In this document: positions 53,901-61,321 of the stretch, piece by piece
Layout: the number at the start of each line of letters is the position of its first letter
Position numbering within the stretch: position 1 is the first letter of the stretch
Origin: Brevundimonas sp. M20
Lineage (GTDB): Bacteria > Pseudomonadota > Alphaproteobacteria > Caulobacterales > Caulobacteraceae
DNA: 64,000 nucleotides
NCBI RefSeq assembly: GCF_006547065.1
Contig: NZ_CP041243.1
Span: forward strand, 3,251,349 to 3,315,348
Reading direction: 5' to 3'
Notes under the pieces: model-generated
Seen by the model: the letters and a program-made list of their open reading frames with translations, nothing else
Database searches by the model: none
What the model was told of the DNA's origin: nothing
Translations under genes and position numbers: made by a program

Positions 53901-55889
53901 ATGGCCGGGGCCTCTCCCCAAGGTGAAGACGGCGCGACCGGCGCCGGCGACCTGACCTCTTCCCAAACCGCGAATCCTGCTTCCGCCGCCCCCGGCGCGG
54001 ATGCGCACGGTCACGGCCATGCGGTCGGCAAGGCTGGCAAGTTCGGCCTGATCATCGGCGCCATCGGCGTCGTCTTCGGCGACATCGGCACCAGCCCGCT
54101 CTACGCCCTGCGGGAAGCCATCGACCATGCCCGCGACGGCGTGGGCGGCGACCTGGCCGTCATCGGCGTGGTCTCGCTGGCCTTCTGGGCCCTGATGGTG
54201 GTGGTGACGTTCAAATACGTCTTCTTCCTCATGCGCGCGGACAACAAGGGCGAAGGCGGCACCCTGGCCCTGATGGCCCTGGCCCAGAACGCCGTCGGAC
54301 GGCGCTCGGCCCTGATCTTCATTCTCGGCGTCTGCGGCGCGGCCCTGTTCTATGGCGACGGCATCATCACGCCCGCCATCTCGGTCCTGTCGGCCATCGA
54401 GGGCGTCAAGGAAGCCCCGGGAATGGGCGGATCGCTCGACCCCTTCATCGTGCCGGTCTCGGCGGGCATCCTGATCGCCCTGTTCATGGTTCAGGCGCGC
54501 GGCACCGCCGGTCTGGCCAAATGGTTCGGCCCGATCACCGCCGTCTGGTTCCTGAGCCTGGGCGTGCTGGGCCTGATCCACATCTTCGACGACATCTCGA
54601 TCCTGCGCGCCCTGTCGCCCCACTACGGCGTGCAACTGCTGATCAACGACGGCTTCCTGGGCTTCGTCATTCTGGGCAGTGTCTTCCTGGCCGTGACCGG
54701 GGCCGAGGCCCTGTATGCGGACATGGGCCATTTCGGTAAGTCGCCCATCCGCGCCGGCTGGATGTTCTTCGTCCTGCCCTGCCTGACGCTGAACTATCTG
54801 GGTCAGGGCGCCCTGATCCTCGACAACCCCGCCGCCTCGGAGAATCCGTTCTGGAGCATGGTGCCGCAGGTCGTTTACTGGCCGATGCTGGGGCTGGCGA
54901 CCGCCGCCACCGTGATCGCCTCGCAGGCTGTCATCACCGGGGCCTTCTCGGTCACCCAGCAGGCCGTCCAGCTGGGCCTTCTGCCCCGCATCCAGATCCT
55001 GAACACCTCCGAGAGTCAGGCCGGCCAGATCTTCGTCCCGGCGGTGAACACCCTGCTGATGGTGGGCGTACTGGTGCTGCTGGTCGTCTTCCAGAGCTCG
55101 CATAACCTGACCGCCGCCTATGGCGTGGCGGTCACCGGCACCATGCTGGTCAACACCCTGATGTCGTACTCGGTCATCACCAAGAAGTGGAAATGGCCGA
55201 TGTGGGCGGTGCTGGGCTGCCTGATCCCGTTCGGCTTCATCGACACCGTCTTCCTGACCTCGAACCTGCTGAAGATTCCGGACGGCGCCTGGATGCCGCT
55301 GGTGCTCGGCGCGGCGCTGGTGTTGCTGATGTGGACCTGGGTGCGCGGCACCCAGATTCTGACCGCCAAGACCCGCAAGGACAGCCTGCCGCTGATCGAC
55401 CTGATCGAGATGCTCCGCGCCCGTCCGCCCCACCGCGCGCCGGGCACGGCCATCTTCCTGACCAGCGACCCGGACATCGCCCCGGTCGCCCTGATGCACA
55501 ATCTCAAGCACAACAAGGTGCTGCACGAGAAGAACGTCATCCTGACCGTCCGCACCACCGACCGGCCCCGCGTCGATCCCGCCAACCGGGTCTCGATCGA
55601 GCCGATATCTGACGACTTCAAGAAGCTGGTCATCTCCTACGGCTTCATGGAACAACCCAACGTGCCCAAGGCGCTTGGCGTCTGCCGCAAACAGGGTTTG
55701 AAGTTCGACATCATGTCGACCAGCTTCTTCCTCGGCCGCCGCTCCGTCGTGCCTTCCGCCACCGAAGGCATGCCCCTGTGGCAGGACCGGTTGTTCATCT
55801 TCCTCATGCGCAACGCCGCCAATCCCACCGACTTCTTCCACATTCCGCCCGGCCGTGTGGTCGAACTCGGCACGCAGGTGTCGGTTTGA
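53901..55889 (+). CDS. kup: Low-affinity potassium transporter Kup
   Basis: K+/H+ symporter of the KUP/HAK/KT family, 662 residues. After a ~45-residue His/Gly-rich N-terminus come the family signature IGVVFGDIGTSPLYALREAI and KYVFFLMRADNKGEGGTLAL, twelve hydrophobic helices, AVTGAEALYADMGHFGKSPI, and YLGQGALILDNP. A C-terminal cytoplasmic domain of ~180 residues ends TQVSV. GGAGGA precedes ATG 53901. A GC hairpin (about 53866-53889) lies immediately upstream of the ribosome-binding site. rsmB begins 47 bp downstream on the same strand. Confidence 0.96.
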   Translation: MAGASPQGEDGATGAGDLTSSQTANPASAAPGADAHGHGHAVGKAGKFGLIIGAIGVVFGDIGTSPLYALREAIDHARDGVGGDLAVIGVVSLAFWALMVVVTFKYVFFLMRADNKGEGGTLALMALAQNAVGRRSALIFILGVCGAALFYGDGIITPAISVLSAIEGVKEAPGMGGSLDPFIVPVSAGILIALFMVQARGTAGLAKWFGPITAVWFLSLGVLGLIHIFDDISILRALSPHYGVQLLINDGFLGFVILGSVFLAVTGAEALYADMGHFGKSPIRAGWMFFVLPCLTLNYLGQGALILDNPAASENPFWSMVPQVVYWPMLGLATAATVIASQAVITGAFSVTQQAVQLGLLPRIQILNTSESQAGQIFVPAVNTLLMVGVLVLLVVFQSSHNLTAAYGVAVTGTMLVNTLMSYSVITKKWKWPMWAVLGCLIPFGFIDTVFLTSNLLKIPDGAWMPLVLGAALVLLMWTWVRGTQILTAKTRKDSLPLIDLIEMLRARPPHRAPGTAIFLTSDPDIAPVALMHNLKHNKVLHEKNVILTVRTTDRPRVDPANRVSIEPISDDFKKLVISYGFMEQPNVPKALGVCRKQGLKFDIMSTSFFLGRRSVVPSATEGMPLWQDRLFIFLMRNAANPTDFFHIPPGRVVELGTQVSV

Positions 55890-55936
55890 CCGCCCGCGAC
55901 ACCGGCGGTCGGAACTCCGCCGCCCGGGGACGCCGC

Positions 55937-57274
55937 ATGGCCGAAAAGGCCCGAGGCCCGCGCCCGCCGCGCGCCGAGGCCCCGCGCGATGAAGCCGCCG
56001 ACATCGGCGTCGAGGCCCGTCTGGCCGCCGGCATCCTGCTGAACGCCGCGCTCGAGGGCCGGGGTGGGCTGGATTCCGCCCTGACCTTCCGCGAGGTGTC
56101 GGCCCTGCCGCCCGCCGACCGCGCCTTCGCCCGCGCCGTCGCCATGGCCGCGCTGCGCCGTCTGGGCGAGATCGACCAGATTCTGGATCGCCGCCTCAAC
56201 AAGGCGCCGCCGCTGGCGGTTCGCACCATCCTGCGGATCGCCCTGGCCCAGACGCTGGTGCTCGAGACCCCGGCCTTCGCCGCCGTTTCGACCGCCGTGA
56301 AGCTGGCCGAGCGGGATACCAAGACCCGTCCCTACAAGAATCTCGTCAACGCCGTGCTGCGCGGCATCGGTCGTGACGGCCCCGGCCTGACCACCGCCGA
56401 GAGCAACCTGCCCGACTGGATCGCCGCCCGCTGGAAGGCGACCTGGGGCGAACAGGGCCTGATCGCCCTGGCTCTGGCCGCGCGCGAGGAACCGCCGACC
56501 GATCTGAGCCTGAAGCCCGGCACGGACGCAGCCGCTTTGGCGGACGTCGTCGACGGCGAGGTTCTGCCCGGGGGCACGGTTCGCACCGGTCGCCGCGGCG
56601 ATGTGGCCGCCTGGCCCGAGTTCGAAGCCGGCAGCTGGTGGGTGCAGGACGCCGCCGCCGCCGTGCCCGCCCGCCTGCTGGCCCCCAAGGCCGGCGAGTC
56701 CATCATTGATCTGTGCGCCGCGCCGGGCGGCAAGACGCTGCAGCTGGCCGCCTCGGGCGCCTCCGTCGCGGCGCTGGACCGCTCGGAAAGCCGGCTGAAG
56801 CGCCTGCACGCCAATCTGCAGCGCACAGGCCTGTCCGCCGAAGTGGTCGCCGTCCCCGCCGAGGACTGGGAAGACGACCGCGCCTTCGACGGCGTCCTGC
56901 TGGATGCGCCGTGCACCGCCACCGGCACCTTCCGCCGCAACCCCGAAGTCCTGCGCGCCACCAGGCCCGCCGACGTCGCCAAGCTGGCCGATGTTCAACA
57001 CCGTCTGCTGGACGCCGCCGCCGGGCGGGTGAAGCCGGGCGGCCGTCTGGTCTATTGCGTCTGCTCGATGGAACGCGAGGAGGGCGAGACCCAGATCATC
57101 GCCTTCCTGCGCCGCAACCCGGCCTTCAGGACGGCGCCTGCGGTGCCCGCCGAGGTGGGCGCGCCGGAAGAGGCCCTGACGCCCGAGGGCTGGCTGCGCA
57201 TCCTGCCGTCCATGTGGGCGGAAAAGGGCGGCGTGGACGGCTTCTTCGTCGCTCGTCTGGACCGCGTCAGCTGA
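55937..57274 (+). CDS. rsmB: 16S rRNA m5C967 methyltransferase RsmB
   Basis: Methylates C967 of 16S rRNA with SAM. The 445-residue product has an N-terminal NusB-like RNA-binding domain (about 25-155: EARLAAGILLNAALEGRG, LRIALAQTLVLETPAFAAV) and a C-terminal Rossmann methyltransferase. The latter has motif I DLCAAPGGKTLQLAASGA, motif IV LLDAPCTATGTFRRNPEV with one catalytic Cys, and motif VI YCVCSMEREEGE with the other. ATG 55937 with GGGGA upstream is chosen; the overlapping longer frame begins inside kup. It converges on the GNAT gene with an 8-bp overlap. Confidence 0.94.
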   Translation: MAEKARGPRPPRAEAPRDEAADIGVEARLAAGILLNAALEGRGGLDSALTFREVSALPPADRAFARAVAMAALRRLGEIDQILDRRLNKAPPLAVRTILRIALAQTLVLETPAFAAVSTAVKLAERDTKTRPYKNLVNAVLRGIGRDGPGLTTAESNLPDWIAARWKATWGEQGLIALALAAREEPPTDLSLKPGTDAAALADVVDGEVLPGGTVRTGRRGDVAAWPEFEAGSWWVQDAAAAVPARLLAPKAGESIIDLCAAPGGKTLQLAASGASVAALDRSESRLKRLHANLQRTGLSAEVVAVPAEDWEDDRAFDGVLLDAPCTATGTFRRNPEVLRATRPADVAKLADVQHRLLDAAAGRVKPGGRLVYCVCSMEREEGETQIIAFLRRNPAFRTAPAVPAEVGAPEEALTPEGWLRILPSMWAEKGGVDGFFVARLDRVS

Positions 57275-57953
57275 TCGCCGGAACGGCCTCCATCACCACA
57301 TAGCTGGGGGTGGTGCGGGGCCGGAAGCCGAGGGTCCCGTAGAAGGCGATGGTCGCCGCGTGGCCGATCCGCGCGTGCAGGAAGACCGTGTCGCCCCGAT
57401 CCAGAATGCTCTGCCCCACCGCGCGCATCAGGGCGCCGGCATAGCCGTGGCCGCGATGGTCCGGATGGGTGCAGACGCCGCTGATCTCGCTGAACCCGTC
57501 CAGGCTCAGCCGCTCGCCCGCCATGGCCACCAGCACGCCTTCGCGGCGGATGCCGATGAAGGGGCCGAGCAGATGGGTCTTCGAAAAGAACGGTCCCGGC
57601 TGGGTCAGGGTCGCCAGCGCCAGCATCTCCGGCCCGTCGGCGTCAGTCAGGGCTTCGAACTCGATCAACTTGCCGCCCGCTGACAGGTTGGTGGCCACCA
57701 TCTGAAGGCAATCGATCCGGTCCACCTCGACCAGACCCTCCGGCACAACCGCATCGGCCTCAAACAGGGCGGCGCGACCGGTCGCCGTGGTCAGCGCCAA
57801 CCAATCTTCCGGGCGCGCGTCCGGCCCGGCGGCGGCGAAGGTGGCGTAGGCCGGATCGAAGCGGACGACTCCGCCCACATGAAGGGCAAGAGACGCCTGA
57901 CGGCTGGTCAGCGCGTTCCAGACGGCGCGGTCGAGGGGGTGGCTGGACGTCAT
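57267..57953 (-). CDS. GNAT family N-acetyltransferase
   Basis: A 228-residue acetyl-CoA-dependent transferase. The first ~110 residues form an unassigned alpha/beta domain (HVGGVVRFDPAYATFAAAG). The GNAT core follows with ISGVCTHPDHRGHGYAGALM (motif A, acetyl-CoA pyrophosphate loop RGHGYA) and TVFLHARIGHAATIAFYGTL then GFRPRT (motif B). The FR47-like branch is the best fit. Substrate is unknown. Its stop lies within the last codons of rsmB on the other strand. Confidence 0.9.
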   Translation of the reverse strand: MTSSHPLDRAVWNALTSRQASLALHVGGVVRFDPAYATFAAAGPDARPEDWLALTTATGRAALFEADAVVPEGLVEVDRIDCLQMVATNLSAGGKLIEFEALTDADGPEMLALATLTQPGPFFSKTHLLGPFIGIRREGVLVAMAGERLSLDGFSEISGVCTHPDHRGHGYAGALMRAVGQSILDRGDTVFLHARIGHAATIAFYGTLGFRPRTTPSYVVMEAVPAIS

Positions 57954-58026
57954 TACAGCGATCTACTGCACAACATCGGGTTCGCCAGTTCGGAGCCCGT
58001 AAACGATGTCCGCAATTCGCCCGGCA

Positions 58027-58512
58027 TCAAGGCTTGGACGCGGGGTTCCGCTGGGGCCGGATCACAGGCCGCGGCGGCCGTGCGACCACATCGACCCAGC
58101 CCGACCTTTCAAACCGTAACCGGATCGGCACGCCGTTCGAGTATCGCTCCGCGTCACCCAGCCCAGCCAAGGAGGCCCGTACCACCACGATGGCGGCGGT
58201 CGGACCGGACGGCGGAATCAACAGCGGATCGTCCTGCGGGATCAACGCCTCTTGCCGATCGCGGACATAGACCATGATCGGTCCCTCGACACTCCCCGGA
58301 GCCTCGATCTCGACAACCCGGTCCGGCGTCGCGCCGCGATTGGACACAACCACCCAGAAATCAGCCGTATAGGGCGCTTGCGAGCCCTCCACGTTGATCC
58401 GGGGTTGGGTGAACTCCAGACTCCCGGCCCGCGCCTCCACCATCGGCGCAGGCATGATCGGAGGTGCGACTTGCAAAGCGACGAACAGGGCCAGAGCGGT
58501 GGCTGAGATCAT
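58027..58512 (-). CDS. Exported PCuAC-like (DUF461) protein lacking copper ligands
   Basis: A 161-residue protein with a signal peptide (SATALALFVALQVAPP). The pattern of strands (TADFWVVVSNRGATPDRVVE, LLIPPSGPTAAIVVVRASL, and VPIRLRFERSGWVDVVARP) follows the periplasmic copper chaperone PCuAC fold. The conserved His/Met ligands are absent: no ELH motif, no HLML. It is therefore recognised weakly and cannot bind copper in the usual way. The C-terminus is basic and Pro-rich. It starts 2 bp after the trpS stop, so it is probably on the same transcript. Confidence 0.6.
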   Translation of the reverse strand: MISATALALFVALQVAPPIMPAPMVEARAGSLEFTQPRINVEGSQAPYTADFWVVVSNRGATPDRVVEIEAPGSVEGPIMVYVRDRQEALIPQDDPLLIPPSGPTAAIVVVRASLAGLGDAERYSNGVPIRLRFERSGWVDVVARPPRPVIRPQRNPASKP

Positions 58513-58514
58513 GG

Positions 58515-59552
58515 CTATGCGCCCCAGAAGCCGATGATCTTCTTCACCTCGGCCACCACCGGGTCAGCGATCTGGGCGGCACGTTCGGCCCCGTCCTTCA
58601 GCACCCGGTCGATCTCGGTCGTGTCGGCCATCAGACGACGCATCTCGGCGGTGACCGGGGCCATCGATTCGACCGCCAGCTCGGCCAGCGCCGGCTTGAA
58701 GGCGCCGAAGCCCTGACCACCGTACCGGGCCAGAACCTGTTCCCGGGTCAGGTCGGCCAGAGCCGCATAGATGGTCACAAGGTTCTTCGCCTCGGGCCGG
58801 TCGTTCAGACCCTCGACATCCTCCGGCAGGTTGCCCGGGTCGGTCTTGGCCTTGCGGATCTTGGCGACGATGGTGTCGGCGTCGTCGGTCAGATTGATGC
58901 GCGAGGCGTCCGACGGATCGGACTTGCTCATCTTGGCCGCCCCGTCGCGCAGGCTCATCACGCGCGGGGCCGGGCCCTGCGTCAGGGGTTCCGGCAGCGG
59001 GAAGAAGCCGGGGACGTTGAAGTCGTTGTTGAACTTGGCGGCGATGTCGCGGGTCAGTTCCAGATGCTGCTTCTGGTCCTCGCCGGTCGGCACCTCGGTC
59101 GCCTTGTACAGCAGGATGTCCGCCGCCTGTAGCACCGGATAGGTGTACAGGCCGACGCTCGAGCGTTCCTTGTGCTTGCCCGACTTCTCCTTGAACTGGG
59201 TCATCCGGTCCAGCCAGCCGAGGCGGGCGACACAGTTGAACATCCAGGCCAGTTCAGTGTGCGCGCGAACCGCCGACTGCGGGAAGATCACCGACTTCGC
59301 CGGGTCCAGCCCCGAGGCCAGATAGGCGGCGGCGATCTCGCGGGTCTGGGCGGTCAGCAGGGCCGGGTCCTGCCACACGGTGATGGCGTGCAGATCGGCC
59401 ACGAACAGGAAGCAGGGCGCGCCTGTGTCCTGCAGCTGGGTGAAGCGCTTCAGGGCGCCCAGATAGTTGCCCAGATGCAGGGCGCCGGAGGCCTGGATGC
59501 CGGACAGGATGCGGCGCGGGCCGGTGTATTGAGCCGGGACGGTATCGGTCAT
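58515..59552 (-). CDS. trpS: Tryptophanyl-tRNA synthetase
   Basis: Class I aminoacyl-tRNA synthetase charging tRNA-Trp. The 345-residue product has the HIGH-like motif [24 protein letters not shown], the tryptophan pocket [40 protein letters not shown] followed by EDQKQHLEL, and KMSKS as [17 protein letters not shown]. It lies downstream of murJ in the glnD-murJ-trpS order conserved in alphaproteobacteria; a 143-bp gap with no gene separates murJ and trpS. Confidence 0.97.
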   Translation of the reverse strand: MTDTVPAQYTGPRRILSGIQASGALHLGNYLGALKRFTQLQDTGAPCFLFVADLHAITVWQDPALLTAQTREIAAAYLASGLDPAKSVIFPQSAVRAHTELAWMFNCVARLGWLDRMTQFKEKSGKHKERSSVGLYTYPVLQAADILLYKATEVPTGEDQKQHLELTRDIAAKFNNDFNVPGFFPLPEPLTQGPAPRVMSLRDGAAKMSKSDPSDASRINLTDDADTIVAKIRKAKTDPGNLPEDVEGLNDRPEAKNLVTIYAALADLTREQVLARYGGQGFGAFKPALAELAVESMAPVTAEMRRLMADTTEIDRVLKDGAERAAQIADPVVAEVKKIIGFWGA

Positions 59553-59695
59553 GGTCGGGTACTCGGGAGGAATCTGGATCAGACGCGCGAAAACGCGCGC
59601 GGCAAGGTGCTGGAGCAGGTCAGCGGCGCCATCGAGGCGCGGCGAAGGTCGGTCCCGAAATCATCATGCCATCGCGCTTATCGCCTCACCGTCGG

Positions 59696-61291
59696 TCAGT
59701 CCAGACCGGAGGAAATCGAGGCGCCCGGCTCACGCCGCAGCACGGCCTTCAGTTCGGCGACGCTGACGGCGCGGAAGGCCAGCAGACAGACGCCGTAGAG
59801 ACCCGCCCCGACCGCGCAGACCACCAGCACGGCGATCTCCTTGGCGAGGAACAGACGGCTCAGGGTCTCGTAGCCGATGCTCGCGGCCAGCAGCACCGCC
59901 GCCATGACCGCGCTGGCCAGCACGACGCGGGAAATACGTGAAATGAAGGCCGTCGAGGCGTGCCAGGCCTTTTCACGGATCAGCGTCCCGCCCAGCAGGG
60001 CGACGTTCAGCCAGGCCGACAGGCTGGTGGCGATGGCGAGGCCCAGAACCCCGTCACGACCGGCGGCCGACAGCCAGAAGAACAGGGCCGAACCGACAAC
60101 GACGGTGAACACCACCGCCGAGATGGCGAAGATCATCGGCCGGCGCGTGTCCTCGCGGGCGAAAAAGGGCGGGGTCAACACCTTGGCCAGCACGAAGGCC
60201 GGAACGCCCCAGGCGAACTGGCGCAGCACGTCAGCGGTGCGCGCGGCGTCGGCGCTGGTGAAGGCGCCCCGGGTCACGGTGGCGTCGATGATGAAGAACG
60301 GGATCACGAACAGGGCCACCGCCGCGGGCAGGGTGAAGGCCATGGCCAGGGTCACGCCGTCGTCCAGCGTCTTGCGGCCCCCCTCATGATCGCCCTGCAC
60401 GAAGGCGCGGGTCAGGCGCGGCACCAGCGCCAGACCGATCGCCACCCCGACCAGACCCAGCGGCAGCTGGTACAGGCGGTCGGCGTTGTAGAGCACCGAG
60501 CGGGCGCCCTCGTCCGACCCGGTCAGCACCTGACTGACCACCGAGTTGATCTGCATGGCGCCGCCCGCCAGAGCGCCGGGCACGGCGAGGGCCAGCGCCT
60601 TCTTCACATTGGGGGTCAGGCGCGGCATGCCCAGCTTCAGCTTCACGCCCAACCGGCGCACGCCCCACCACAACAGGCCCGCCTGAATCAGGCCCGACAC
60701 CGTCACCGCCGTCGCGGCGGCCAGAAGCGTGGTCTCCTGACTCATCGCAAGGACGCTGGGCGCCAGCAGCGGCACCAGGGTGCAGACGTTCAGGAAGGCG
60801 GGCACCGCCGCCGACAGGGCGAACCGTCCGCCCGTGTTCAGCACGCCGGACAGCAGGGAGGCGATGGTCATGCAGGCCAGATAGGGCATGGCCAGCTGGG
60901 TCGCGATCACGGCGACGCGCATCACCTCCGCATCACTCCGCCAGGCCGACAGCAGCCAGGGCATGATCCACGGCATCAGCACCTGCAGAACGATGCAGAA
61001 GCCCGCGACCACGGCGAACATGAAGCTGAGCGCTTCGGAGGCGGTGACGGTCGCGGCCTCGTCTCCCTCGCGCGCCTTCACGCCGCCGTAGACCGGCACG
61101 AAGGCCTGGGCGAAGGCCCCCTCCGCGAACAGACGCCGGAACAGGTTGGGCAACATCAGACAGGTCGCCCACACATCCATCATCGGCCCCTGACCGAACC
61201 GGGCCGAGAGGGCCAGATCGCGGGCGAAACCCAGAACGCGGCTCCCCAGCGTCAGGGTCGCTTGCACCAAGGTGTTTCGGGCGAGGCTCAT
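59696..61291 (-). CDS. murJ: Lipid II flippase MurJ
   Basis: Flips lipid II across the inner membrane for peptidoglycan synthesis. The 531-residue MOP-superfamily protein starts MSLARNTLVQATLTLGSRVL followed by GFARDLALSARFG, then DVWATCLMLPNLFRRLFAEGAFAQAFVPVY, the family signature with the essential Arg. Fourteen hydrophobic segments are visible, including QINSVVSQVLTGSDEGARSV and LGLAIATSLSAWLNVALLG. It begins 30 bp after glnD ends, so the genes are likely co-transcribed. Confidence 0.96.
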   Translation of the reverse strand: MSLARNTLVQATLTLGSRVLGFARDLALSARFGQGPMMDVWATCLMLPNLFRRLFAEGAFAQAFVPVYGGVKAREGDEAATVTASEALSFMFAVVAGFCIVLQVLMPWIMPWLLSAWRSDAEVMRVAVIATQLAMPYLACMTIASLLSGVLNTGGRFALSAAVPAFLNVCTLVPLLAPSVLAMSQETTLLAAATAVTVSGLIQAGLLWWGVRRLGVKLKLGMPRLTPNVKKALALAVPGALAGGAMQINSVVSQVLTGSDEGARSVLYNADRLYQLPLGLVGVAIGLALVPRLTRAFVQGDHEGGRKTLDDGVTLAMAFTLPAAVALFVIPFFIIDATVTRGAFTSADAARTADVLRQFAWGVPAFVLAKVLTPPFFAREDTRRPMIFAISAVVFTVVVGSALFFWLSAAGRDGVLGLAIATSLSAWLNVALLGGTLIREKAWHASTAFISRISRVVLASAVMAAVLLAASIGYETLSRLFLAKEIAVLVVCAVGAGLYGVCLLAFRAVSVAELKAVLRREPGASISSGLD

Positions 61292-61321
61292 CGGGAACTC
61301 GAAGGGACGTGTGACGCTGGC

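Noticed and set aside
53271..55841. 856-codon minus-strand frame containing the Rrf2 protein at its end
   Set aside because: Only the last 156 codons match a family; everything upstream is antisense to kup. The Rrf2 start is placed at 53741.
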